Below are positions 13,798 through 21,177 of a stretch of 26,128 nt of DNA, in pieces (positions within the stretch are counted from its first letter, which is position 1; every line of letters starts with the position of its first letter). Position numbers and translations under genes: made by a program. The notes under the pieces were generated by a model that saw only the letters and a program-made list of their open reading frames with translations, was not told the DNA's origin and did no database searches. Origin of the DNA: a virus; IMG/VR virus record IMGVR_UViG_3300043219_000091, positions 1 to 26,128 of that record; one strand, written 5' to 3'.

Positions 13798-14271
13798 ATG
13801 ATGGCACCAATTAGAAAAGGCCAACCCTGCTTTGCCAAGGATCTTCCCGGCATTGTTGGATGGACTACCAAGACACATGTCTTTGTCATTGGAGACGGAT
13901 GGGGCAACCTCTTTGAAAGAGGAGTAGTCTCTTATCCCAAGAGCGGAGAACCAAATACCACTCAGGAAAGAATCAAAGAGGAGTATCATTCCCGTCCGGT
14001 AAATCCAAGTTGCCGGGATTGCGGGCTCTGGAGTTCCGTTGGGACCAAGGGCAAGTCCGGCAGATGCGGAGTCATCATTGCCAAGCCCCGGAGTGTTGAC
14101 CATCCCCGCATCAAACGAGTCCATGCATTCCTCCTCCCGGAGGAGCCTCATTGCTCTGAGATGATAACCCTCCCAAACTTCTCTTGCAGCATGGGAGTCT
14201 TCCGAAAGGAACCAAATGGAGGAGGACATAGGAACAGCAAGCAGCGGTCTCCTCGGCAGTTCTCATGCTGA
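13798..14271 (+). CDS. Unknown 157-residue Cys-containing protein
   Basis: I do not recognise this protein. The N-terminal ~45 residues look like a small beta domain (PGIVGWTTKTHVFVIGDGWG). A C-x2-C pair at 72/75 (SCRDCGLW) with C90 (GRCG) and C119 or C130 could bind zinc. The tail is basic and polar (RNSKQRSPRQFSC). It begins 3 bases after the Spo11-like stop, with AGAGGAG 14-15 bases upstream, a rather long gap, so translation may partly depend on the gene before. It is the last gene of the plus-strand operon. A zinc-binding partner of the Spo11-like enzyme is a guess from position only. Confidence 0.6.
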   Translation: MMAPIRKGQPCFAKDLPGIVGWTTKTHVFVIGDGWGNLFERGVVSYPKSGEPNTTQERIKEEYHSRPVNPSCRDCGLWSSVGTKGKSGRCGVIIAKPRSVDHPRIKRVHAFLLPEEPHCSEMITLPNFSCSMGVFRKEPNGGGHRNSKQRSPRQFSC

Positions 14272-14478
14272 TTCCCCCTATTGACAATCGAGTTAGTCTC
14301 CAGTAGTATCGAGATGTGAGGAGGGTTGTTTTGCCGCTCCCCTCCTCCTCCGGCAAACCGGACCTTTCAGCAAGGGTTGGGTTTGACTGCCTCAAACAGG
14401 TTTGCCGGACTGCCTCCGGAGGGAGGCAATGCCAGTCTCCCTCCTCTCCTCCCTGAAAAATAGATAGACGGAATGAGA

Positions 14479-14518
14479 AAGCCCGGTCGGATGTGGAATC
14501 CGAACCGGGCTTCTTCTT
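14479..14518. terminator. Strong hairpin, probable bidirectional terminator
   Basis: AAGCCCGGT (14479-14487) pairs with ACCGGGCTT (14504-14512), extended by CGGAT/ATCCG with one bulged A and a 5-base loop. The plus-strand side continues CTTCTTGT and the minus-strand side TCTCATT, both pyrimidine-rich though not pure T-runs. It lies where the plus operon and minus structural block converge, so it could stop both. Confidence 0.5.
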
Positions 14519-14566
14519 GTCCGGGCAAGTCTTGTGTTTGGCAAGTTGGAGGGAACTTGCCCGGAC
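14519..14566. repeat. 12-bp perfect inverted repeat with an alternative inner hairpin
   Basis: GTCCGGGCAAGT (14519-14530) is the exact reverse complement of 14555-14566. Inside the 24-base loop GGCAAGTT (14540-14547) can pair with AACTTGCC (14554-14561) across 6 bases, competing for the same right arm. Mutually exclusive stems of this kind are typical of attenuators or switching terminators. It abuts the hairpin at 14479-14518. Confidence 0.6.
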
Positions 14567-14595
14567 TCACGGAGAAAAGCAAATCATTCTGAGGA

Positions 14596-14623
14596 GGGGA
14601 AGTCACTTTCCGTTGACTTCCCC
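14596..14623. repeat. 10-bp perfect inverted repeat
   Basis: GGGGAAGTCA (14596-14605) pairs with TGACTTCCCC (14614-14623) across an 8-base loop. For minus-strand transcripts it is the first stable hairpin after the holin-like gene, ~145 bases downstream. No clear T-run follows on either strand. Confidence 0.5.
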
Positions 14624-14767
14624 CTTGGTTCATGGAAGAACCTTTTGGCGTTTGAAGGATCTTAACAGACCTCAGATACTGAATGCAAGCCAAATCCGCC
14701 CCTCTGTCCAATTGCTCCGGGTTCAGACATGGAATGAGCCGTCTGAGGAAGAGGAGCCCCTCAGAGC

Positions 14768-15073
14768 TTACCCCTTAGGCTTGAACATGAGGCGGAAAGA
14801 ACCCTCTTGGAAAACGTACTGTTTGCCCACTGCCCAACCAAAGGCAACCACGTTTGCAGCGGTCAAGCCTGTGATGGTCAATGTTCCTCCCTCCAGATCC
14901 CATGTCATGCCCGCTGCCGTGAGAGCCGCAAGCAGGGAGGAAAAGATCCGGATAATATTTGGGTTGGCTTTGGAGATCCATGTCAACCCCTTGGCAGGGC
15001 TCCCTTTCAGAGCTTGAATAAGCCAACTCATGATTGCTGCGATCACAACCGAGTCTCCAAGATTGGGGTCCAT
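14768..15073 (-). CDS. Holin-like small membrane protein
   Basis: From the ATG at 15073 (AGAGGAA 6 bases upstream) the product is 101 residues; a longer frame begins upstream at 15160 but lacks support and overlaps the preceding gene further. Three hydrophobic stretches (about 8-22, 40-58 and 68-83) alternate with short charged loops, and the C-terminus is basic (GSFRLMFKPKG). The segment from ANPNIIRIFSSLLAALTAAG to TLTITGLTAANVV is a pattern I associate with small phage holins. It would form the membrane lesion that times lysis. No endolysin is visible within the window. It is the last gene before the converging hairpins. A non-lytic membrane protein is the alternative. Confidence 0.45.
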   Translation of the reverse strand: MDPNLGDSVVIAAIMSWLIQALKGSPAKGLTWISKANPNIIRIFSSLLAALTAAGMTWDLEGGTLTITGLTAANVVAFGWAVGKQYVFQEGSFRLMFKPKG

Positions 15074-15090
15074 AAAAAGTTCCTCTTTCC

Positions 15091-15708
15091 TCACTGTACT
15101 GGAACAGTGAAAGATGTCAGTTGCCCTTTGTACTGCCCAAGGATAATTTGGGCAGAGCAAGTCTTTGGCTCAAGTACAAAGGTCTCCCTCTCTTCAAGTA
15201 GAATTTCCCGGAGGAGAGGTTCGTTGATGCCTTGCCCTCTGAATTCATTTGCAAGTTTGGCTGAGCCGGAGGCGACAATTGGGGCAATGACGGCAGAGGC
15301 ATCAATCGAGATTGCTCCGGATGTGAAGAGGAAGGTTGCTCCCCATGCCGCCCACTCTGTTACCTTCATGATCTTCCACAAGGTTGAATTCCGCTTGGCC
15401 TTTCCAGCGGAGATGATGGCAAGAGCACTATTGATAGGAATAACTCCTCCGCGAATGGAGTATAGAACTCTTCCTCCTTGAACCTTGATCGTTTTGTTCG
15501 GAGCATGGTTGCAAGTTAGAACCTCATAGAGTGCAAGTCCCTTGGGCTTTCCGACCATGGTTGACTTCCATGCCTCAAGGGGCATGAGGGAGACAGAGGC
15601 AGTGACATCAAAAACGGTTTGCTCAGTACCCGGAGTTAGCACGTTGGCCTGAGGGAGAGGTTGGGCAAACATCATGCTTGCCAAAACAAACAACACTAGG
15701 AGCCGCAT
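15091..15708 (-). CDS. Secreted or membrane-attached protein of unknown function
   Basis: From the ATG at 15708 (GGAGGAA 4-5 bases upstream) the product is 205 residues; the frame extends 9 codons further up, but that would bury the signal peptide. Residues 1-15 (MRLLVLFVLASMMFA) are a signal peptide with probable cleavage before QP. The mature part has a beta-rich half, two Cys, and a hydrophobic stretch near 120-150 (AAWGATFLFTSGAI, then ASAVIAPIVASG) that may cross or rest on the membrane. I find no enzyme motif. It lies between the coiled-coil/TM protein and the holin-like gene, so a role in lysis or cell-surface modification during infection is possible. Function is unassigned. Confidence 0.6.
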   Translation of the reverse strand: MRLLVLFVLASMMFAQPLPQANVLTPGTEQTVFDVTASVSLMPLEAWKSTMVGKPKGLALYEVLTCNHAPNKTIKVQGGRVLYSIRGGVIPINSALAIISAGKAKRNSTLWKIMKVTEWAAWGATFLFTSGAISIDASAVIAPIVASGSAKLANEFRGQGINEPLLREILLEERETFVLEPKTCSAQIILGQYKGQLTSFTVPVQ

Positions 15709-15731
15709 GGGTTCCTCCTTCGATCTTTCAA

Positions 15732-16067
15732 TCACTTGGTAATGAAATGAAACAGAATGCCGCCAATACTGCTGATGACCGCTCCGGACATTGCCCCATA
15801 CATGATTGCTTTGGTTTCCACCACTGCAATTCTCTCCCGGAGCTTTTTGTTTTCCTCCTCCAAGGATTTAATGTCCTCTTCATGAGAAGCAAACTTGGCA
15901 AGCTTGACTGCCAATGCGGCAACATCCGTTGATACATCTCTCAACAGTTGGGAGTGTCTCTCCAATTCGGCAAGGACAAGCCGGGAGTATTCCGCCCAAT
16001 CCGCGACGGGTTGCGGATGCATTAGTTGTTCTGCCACTTTGTCCAGTTTCTCCTTCAAGTCATCCAA
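15732..16067 (-). CDS. Coiled-coil protein with C-terminal membrane anchor (XhlA-like layout)
   Basis: A 111-residue protein read from a TTG at 16065-16067; AGGAG lies 9 bases before it and no in-frame ATG or GTG fits better. Residues ~5-85 are helical, with a heptad-like coiled coil at about 60-85 (HEEDIKSLEEENKKLRERIA). Residues 87-109 (KAIMYGAMSGAVISSIGGIL) form one membrane span ending in a Lys. This layout matches XhlA-type proteins found with phage holins, though spanins and other anchors can look alike. It sits between the tail genes and the secreted and holin-like genes. The site between SD and start contains a small palindrome (GAGAG-TG-CTCTC), which may limit translation. Confidence 0.55.
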   Translation of the reverse strand: MDDLKEKLDKVAEQLMHPQPVADWAEYSRLVLAELERHSQLLRDVSTDVAALAVKLAKFASHEEDIKSLEEENKKLRERIAVVETKAIMYGAMSGAVISSIGGILFHFITK

Positions 16068-16089
16068 GAGAGCACTCTCCTATTAGTAA

Positions 16090-17307
16090 TTATCGGGCTT
16101 GGTAGAGGGAAGCCGCACTGTCCGCCCCTGAGACTAGAATTTCACAAGACATGTGGTAAAGCCTGTTTTCTCCGGTTGCTGAGACCGCTCCAATCTGAAG
16201 TGCAAAAATGTCCTCCCAAGTCCAAGGAACACTAGTCTTTGGATTGAGTTCAAACATGCTTGCTGATCCATGCCAAGCCCCATCATCCAAGATGTTGGCA
16301 TAAGAATAAACAGAGGGATAGTAAATAAGCCCATCAACCTTGACCCCTTGCGTCCCTGTCCCGTCTCCGTTGCCATTCCCCTTCCAGTATGTTGAGACTT
16401 GGATGCCCCTGATGGACTCCCCAAAAGCATAAGGGATATCAAGGCTCAACCATTCTGATTGCCCTCCAGATCCAACCAACCATCTCAAGGTTCCTTGGGT
16501 AACAGTATCTGCAATGAATCGGGAATGATGATCTGCTGGGAAGCTGTTCCAAGGTTCTACAAATACTGGCGCTGATGAGTGAGAGGGAGTCATGTTGTTA
16601 GGGCTCCCATAGTACGTCCCCCAAAGAGTTATTACCCGGCACTCCCCAAGAAAATCATTATTGAATCCTCCTCCTGTATCGAGGACATAGAGGTTGTCTG
16701 TCCGAAGCTTCTCAAAACCAAAGTTCTGATATCTGGACTCAACTCTGGAAACTGTTCTACCGGGTCCGCTCAGAACGGTTGACCCATCCCGTTTCATCTG
16801 CAAGCCGGAGGAGGAAATTTTGTGCTCCAAGTATCCCCACTCACCATAGTCCCAATAATAGTCATACATGGGACCAACTCCTCCTTCCCAGTTGCCCCCG
16901 GTTGCCGGATCATAGTACCAAATGAGCCTGTGAGGATAAGCGTGATAGGGGTCTCCGGGGTCTGATTGCTCCCCTGTGCAATGGAGCATGAGATTGTATG
17001 TTGATGGGCCAGAGGAAAACCGGAGGAATCCGCCCTCTGCAAAGTTCTGTGCTCCACTGTACCCCGGAGCAGAGAAGTGATGCCCAACAATAATATCTCC
17101 TGATACTCCATCTTTGACGAGCATCTCTGCCGCCCGCCCAAAACCAGTATTCATCCACTCATGAGACCGCCCACCAAAGGCGGGTTGGGCTTGACTAGCA
17201 AGAGCATCTGTTGCACTCCCAGAACCGAAGCCGGAGAATTCTGGAAGCCTTCCCCGGTATGGAGCACTGTGGGCATTATCAAATCCTGCCATGAACAGAA
17301 GGCTCAT
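16090..17307 (-). CDS. LamG-like tail-tip or fibre protein
   Basis: A 405-residue protein that starts MSLLFMAGFDNAHSAPYRGR; the short "FD" opening is common to phage tail proteins with a concanavalin/LamG jelly-roll. It is beta-rich with many Gly, Tyr, Trp and Ser residues (YYDPATGGNWEGGVGPMYDY) and ends with a strand-rich part (WTWEDIFALQIGAVSATGEN). There is no signal peptide or membrane segment. The ATG overlaps the tail-hub stop as ATGA, so the two are made together. It probably decorates the tail tip and may bind carbohydrate on the host. It resembles the 20092-21120 protein in type, but the similarity is limited to the start and general fold. Confidence 0.55.
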   Translation of the reverse strand: MSLLFMAGFDNAHSAPYRGRLPEFSGFGSGSATDALASQAQPAFGGRSHEWMNTGFGRAAEMLVKDGVSGDIIVGHHFSAPGYSGAQNFAEGGFLRFSSGPSTYNLMLHCTGEQSDPGDPYHAYPHRLIWYYDPATGGNWEGGVGPMYDYYWDYGEWGYLEHKISSSGLQMKRDGSTVLSGPGRTVSRVESRYQNFGFEKLRTDNLYVLDTGGGFNNDFLGECRVITLWGTYYGSPNNMTPSHSSAPVFVEPWNSFPADHHSRFIADTVTQGTLRWLVGSGGQSEWLSLDIPYAFGESIRGIQVSTYWKGNGNGDGTGTQGVKVDGLIYYPSVYSYANILDDGAWHGSASMFELNPKTSVPWTWEDIFALQIGAVSATGENRLYHMSCEILVSGADSAASLYQAR

Positions 17308-20075
17308 ACTGAGATCCCGAAGAGAGACACTGTGCCATTCTTGCCAAGGGTTGACGTGCCGGTCTGTATCACATCAATCCGGACAACATCCCCGTCTTGC
17401 ATGGTCATTGGGAACAACCGGAAGTTAGAAGTTGATGCAACATCGGAGGAGCCCTCAGGGAATGTGAGGTAAGTCCCGGATGGGAAGATCGACACTCCAT
17501 TGATTTTTATGTTGATGATGATGTCCGCCCCAACAGGAGGAACATCAAACAAGATGGAGGCTTCCTTGAGAGTCCAAGATCCTTTGACGATGAATGGATT
17601 GGTGACGGCAGTACCAACAAGGAGTCCGGGGTTGGTAAGAGGAGGCATGTCCTGTGCCAAAACAAAGGTTGCAAAGGCAGTGTTCTGGACAGAACTTTTC
17701 CGGAGCTTTTTAATCAGCCTGTGCATTGCTGCCAAGGCATCCCGTTGTTGAATTTTGTTGCTGAGCTTGATGGAGTAATGGAGAGTGGTCTTGTCCTGCT
17801 CCCGGATGGACATGGACTCAATAACACCCGTGAAATTGTCAAGTCCAAGGTCCGGCCTGTCAACCGTCATCTCCTGCCCGATCTCCAACCCGTGCCGGAG
17901 GGTATGGAAAGAGTACTCCCGCCCCATCACAGAGAACCGGGCAAGAGTTTGCTCCATATACTCATAGAGAGTCTGAGGGTCTGTTACGTTCTGAAGTTCA
18001 TCAAGAGCTTCATACCGCCCCGTTCCTCCTTCAATTGCTCGCCTTGCTTCTATCTCAGCAGTGTTCTCCAGTCCATCATTATGTTCCTCCTGAGTGTCCG
18101 GGTCAACAATTACAATCTGAGGCAAGGAGTCCTCAACCTCAAACGTGATTGATAGAGTTCCTCCCGGAGCAACCGGAGACCATCCGGGGTTGGAAACGTC
18201 CCCGATAAATTGCATGTATCCTTCTTCGATTTGACGGAACTGCCAACCGGAAACCGCTGAGTTGTGAGAGCCGTCCTTGTTTGCAAAGACGTACCAAGCA
18301 ACGGGAGTCCCGTTGACCTTGACATCAATGATTTGTTTGACCCGCCCATGATACTTGCCATGGACTAGAAAAGACCCATCAAAGTATTTCTGATAGGGGT
18401 AGGCATCAATCCATTCATCAGTCCCGGAGATGTAGTCCTCAGTATAGATCCCGGCAGAGAATCCGACTCCTCCTGTTCCTCCTCCTGTGGAGGTTGGCTG
18501 AGTCATGGAGGCAGGCTTGACCAATTCAACATTCCGGTACAAGCCCCGGTCTTTATGAATCACTTCTCCATCAACGTCCTCCGTCCCGTCTCCCGGAGCC
18601 CAAGGAGCAGAGCCGCTGATGTTGGGTCTCTCATTGAGGAAGAGCCGGTTGTACCAATCAACCTGCCACTGTGCTCCAACAAGTTCGGCAATTCTGTCAA
18701 GAGCCTCATTGAGTGGAACATAAGCGAACTCTACATCCTCCATGTCCGGATTGAATGAGTCATCCTTCTGCCACTCAAGCCCCTCCGGGAGGAGGAACCT
18801 ATCAGAGATATCCGTCATGATGGAATGCAGATCCCCAAAGCCATCTGCTGAATACTGAAAATTGATGAGTCTCCGGCTCAGAGCCTTGCCCTTGTCAACA
18901 CATGTGATGGTATAGTCCACATGGACAGCGGAATCATCACCAACAGTCTTCTTTGTTTGAAAGCTTTCAATTCCTCCTGCAAAGAGTCTCCCCCATTCTC
19001 CGGCAGTCTCATCAAAGTAATAGATGATAACTTCCATCCCAATGTCCGGAGCCCAATCCCCAATTCCTCCTTCAGACCAAGCTTGAAAAGTTGCCGTTGA
19101 ATGGAAGTTCAGTTGCCGCTGAATGTTGAGAGAGTTGACCTTGACGTAATCTCCGGCAGGTTGTCCCTGAATGTAGAAGTTGAAATTGGAGTATGCCCGG
19201 TCAAACATGACCACAGAACCGGATAACCCAAAAGCTTCTTCCGAAGGGATGCCCTGCAACCCTGTCATGTTCACAGAATTTATTTGACCGTCTGCTCCAA
19301 ATTGTTCTTGGGATGGGATGCCCTTGACCCCGCCAATATATGCGGAGACTCCTCCTCCTAGTCCAAAGGCTTCCTCTGATGGGATGCCGGAGGAACCTGT
19401 GATTGGTCCAGTGATGATCCCGTCCGCTCCAAAGGCTTCCTCACTTGGGATGCCTGTAAGCCCCAAGATACCCGCAAGAATGCTGCCACCAGCCCCGAAT
19501 GCCTCTTCTGAGGGTATCCCTGTGACTCCGATCAACCCGGCAGTGACAACTCCCCCGGACCCAAAGGCTTCCTCACTTGGAATACCTGCATCTCCATCTA
19601 TGCCAATTAGGCTTTGGTAAACGTATCCATAGGTTCCAAAGGCTTCCTCTGATGGGATGCCTAGTAAGCCGAGGATTGATCCTTGGACAAGACCATCAGC
19701 CCCAAAGGCTTCCTCTGATGTAATTCCTCCGGATAATCTTCCATCAAGAAGTTGCTGATAAACAAGACCATCAGCCCCAAAGGCTTCCTCTGATGGGATG
19801 CCTGTTACTCCCTGCATCCGAATTTCAATACTGATTGCCCCATCCGCTCCAAAGGCTTCCTCACTTGGGATGCCGGAGGAACCTACAAGAGGAACTTCAG
19901 TGACGTTGTAGTAAACGACAGATGCTTTTATCTTGGTGACGGCAACGGCGGGATCAAAGACTTGATAGGAGACAACGGAGGCTTTGACTTTGGTGACTCT
20001 TGTCACACCCTCCGCATTGTCAAGGTAGTGAACAGCGGATGCTTTGACTTTCGTTATTCTTACTTCATCAGCCAT
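17304..20075 (-). CDS. Tail hub-like protein with ten GIPSEEAFG repeats
   Basis: A 923-residue virion protein. Residues 1-60 hold three copies of TK[VI]KAS-x-V-x-Y (at about 8, 28, 47). Residues 68-297 carry ten copies of G-I-[PT]-S-[EQ]-E-[AQ]-F-G, spaced 22-25 residues. From about residue 300 the chain looks like a tail-tip hub or Tal-type N-terminal domain: FNFYIQGQPAGDYVKVNSLN, WSEGG, then RLFAGGIESFQTKK and VDKGKALSRRLINF. The C-terminal ~150 residues are a beta-rich module (GSWTLKEASILFDVPPVGAD). It would cap the tail tube and hold the receptor-binding proteins encoded on either side. No AGGAG precedes the ATG at 20075; a perfect palindrome TTTCCGGAAA (20082-20091) lies there instead. 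Tail-tip role is by context and pattern. Confidence 0.66.
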   Translation of the reverse strand: MADEVRITKVKASAVHYLDNAEGVTRVTKVKASVVSYQVFDPAVAVTKIKASVVYYNVTEVPLVGSSGIPSEEAFGADGAISIEIRMQGVTGIPSEEAFGADGLVYQQLLDGRLSGGITSEEAFGADGLVQGSILGLLGIPSEEAFGTYGYVYQSLIGIDGDAGIPSEEAFGSGGVVTAGLIGVTGIPSEEAFGAGGSILAGILGLTGIPSEEAFGADGIITGPITGSSGIPSEEAFGLGGGVSAYIGGVKGIPSQEQFGADGQINSVNMTGLQGIPSEEAFGLSGSVVMFDRAYSNFNFYIQGQPAGDYVKVNSLNIQRQLNFHSTATFQAWSEGGIGDWAPDIGMEVIIYYFDETAGEWGRLFAGGIESFQTKKTVGDDSAVHVDYTITCVDKGKALSRRLINFQYSADGFGDLHSIMTDISDRFLLPEGLEWQKDDSFNPDMEDVEFAYVPLNEALDRIAELVGAQWQVDWYNRLFLNERPNISGSAPWAPGDGTEDVDGEVIHKDRGLYRNVELVKPASMTQPTSTGGGTGGVGFSAGIYTEDYISGTDEWIDAYPYQKYFDGSFLVHGKYHGRVKQIIDVKVNGTPVAWYVFANKDGSHNSAVSGWQFRQIEEGYMQFIGDVSNPGWSPVAPGGTLSITFEVEDSLPQIVIVDPDTQEEHNDGLENTAEIEARRAIEGGTGRYEALDELQNVTDPQTLYEYMEQTLARFSVMGREYSFHTLRHGLEIGQEMTVDRPDLGLDNFTGVIESMSIREQDKTTLHYSIKLSNKIQQRDALAAMHRLIKKLRKSSVQNTAFATFVLAQDMPPLTNPGLLVGTAVTNPFIVKGSWTLKEASILFDVPPVGADIIINIKINGVSIFPSGTYLTFPEGSSDVASTSNFRLFPMTMQDGDVVRIDVIQTGTSTLGKNGTVSLFGISV
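19185..19874 (-). repeat. Coding tandem repeat, ten units of 66-75 bp
   Basis: Ten units encode the GIPSEEAFG repeats of the tail hub-like protein. The conserved plus-strand core reads close to CCAAAGGCTTCCTCTGATGG, with the linkers much more divergent than the core. Unit length varies by whole codons (22, 23, 24 or 25), so the frame is kept. Expansion or loss by recombination between units is likely. Confidence 0.9.
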
Positions 20076-20091
20076 AGTACATTTCCGGAAA

Positions 20092-21120
20092 CTATGCGGA
20101 GATCAAAAGTCCAGATTCAAGGTCGTCTATCTCGGTTGGTGTGAAATTCGTTGCAGTTTCAGGAGAGTTTGGGATCACTATGATCTCTGTCTGATAATAC
20201 GACAAGATAGCCGGATTGTAGGGAGCCAGATCGTAGTTTGCCCCTGTCTGCCGAAGGAAAGGATCAACCGCCCGCGAGCCGGGACCAATGTTTCTAACGT
20301 AGTGGTGAAGCGTAACTCCTTCAATGTCTCCCGTGATTGCCAAGCTGGGATTTGCATGGATGTATGAGTCGCGGTCTGTCACCACTCCAGATTCGTTGAA
20401 GGTTCCATCTAAATCAAAATCCGCCTCATCAACGTTCTCCCAGTTAGCACCCGCCGAAGGTGTGAAATCCGAATGGTTCCCGTCGCCAACTACATAGAGA
20501 CTTTGAACAACCCAATCAGCGGTTGGAACTGCGCCCGTATCCGCAAACCAGATCTGATGACAGCGATTTTGCCAAGGGTATCCCATCCGATACCCGTTTA
20601 TGCTTAGCGCACCATTCAAAGACGTGTTGACCCCACTTCCCGAGCACTCAAGGGAATGGTCTACATAGAGTTCAAAGCTTCCAGCAGAACTGTGCAAAGT
20701 GCATTTGAAAACTATGTAATGCCACCCGTCGTCCACATTGTAGGGATTCGTTGAAGTTGCAAGAAGCGTCGAACCACGTTTGACTAGCAGGTAGCCGTCA
20801 ACATCGCATTCAACCGAGATTTCCTCCACATCGGCATATCGGAACTCCATCACCATAAAAGCTTTGCTAGGTCTCTTCCAACTCACACATTCGCCCCAAA
20901 TGAAATCCGGACCTGTTGCTGGAACGGCTCCCGGAGCCGCTGTGAAGTGGTAAGGATAGACTGGTTGAAGGATTCCCCCATCTGTTAAATACGCCCCTGA
21001 ATTGACATGGTAGACACCCGTTCCGGAATTAGAACTACCGGAGAATTTCCGGTAGTAATTCATGAATTCAAGTTCATCCGCGTAGTCAAACCCGTCTGCA
21101 AAATGTAAGCGCCCTGCCAT
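20092..21120 (-). CDS. LamG-like virion protein, probable receptor-binding tail component
   Basis: A 342-residue protein that opens MAGRLHFADGFDYADELEFM, the phage "dgFd" start, and has a LamG core: DDGWHYIVFKCTLHSSAGSF followed by ELYVDHSLECSG, which is the classic tWHhvaf...lyvDG pattern. The rest is beta-rich with few charges. It has no membrane segment. The stop lies 16 bases before the hub start, and GGAAGG lies about 8 bases before its own ATG. Its DNA differs from the flanks: CG appears often as TCG, ACG and GCG, whereas most of the window shows CG mainly as CCG or CGG. That suggests recent exchange, as often seen for host-range genes. Glycan or receptor binding is inferred. Confidence 0.58.
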   Translation of the reverse strand: MAGRLHFADGFDYADELEFMNYYRKFSGSSNSGTGVYHVNSGAYLTDGGILQPVYPYHFTAAPGAVPATGPDFIWGECVSWKRPSKAFMVMEFRYADVEEISVECDVDGYLLVKRGSTLLATSTNPYNVDDGWHYIVFKCTLHSSAGSFELYVDHSLECSGSGVNTSLNGALSINGYRMGYPWQNRCHQIWFADTGAVPTADWVVQSLYVVGDGNHSDFTPSAGANWENVDEADFDLDGTFNESGVVTDRDSYIHANPSLAITGDIEGVTLHHYVRNIGPGSRAVDPFLRQTGANYDLAPYNPAILSYYQTEIIVIPNSPETATNFTPTEIDDLESGLLISA

Positions 21121-21177
21121 GGTTTCACCTTCCTTCTTTCCGGGGTCTCTAATAGCTCCCAGATTTCCTCCTCCTCC

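Larger units (their letters stand above)
14272..14767. other. Hairpin-rich intergenic region between converging transcripts
   Basis: About 500 bases with no convincing gene on either strand. It holds at least five inverted repeats with arms of 7-12 bp, listed separately where clearest. One arm at 14350-14359 (CCGGCAAACC) can pair either with 14330-14336 (partly) or with 14399-14408 (GGTTTGCCGG), and a 7-bp hairpin TGCCTCC/GGAGGCA lies at 14411-14428, so the folds compete. Transcripts from both sides meet here, so termination is a likely use. A replication origin or packaging-related site cannot be excluded. Confidence 0.6.

Noticed and set aside
14479-14512. T-arm-like GGTTCGGATTCC on the minus strand, possible tRNA
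   Set aside because: It is one side of a simple hairpin; no acceptor, D or anticodon stems can be drawn around it.
14367-14711. Minus-strand 114-codon frame
   Set aside because: It crosses several long perfect inverted repeats and has no ribosome site; composition reflects the hairpins.
19185-19874. Regularly spaced repeat resembling a CRISPR array
   Set aside because: The units stay in frame inside a long coding region, vary by whole codons and encode a clear peptide repeat.
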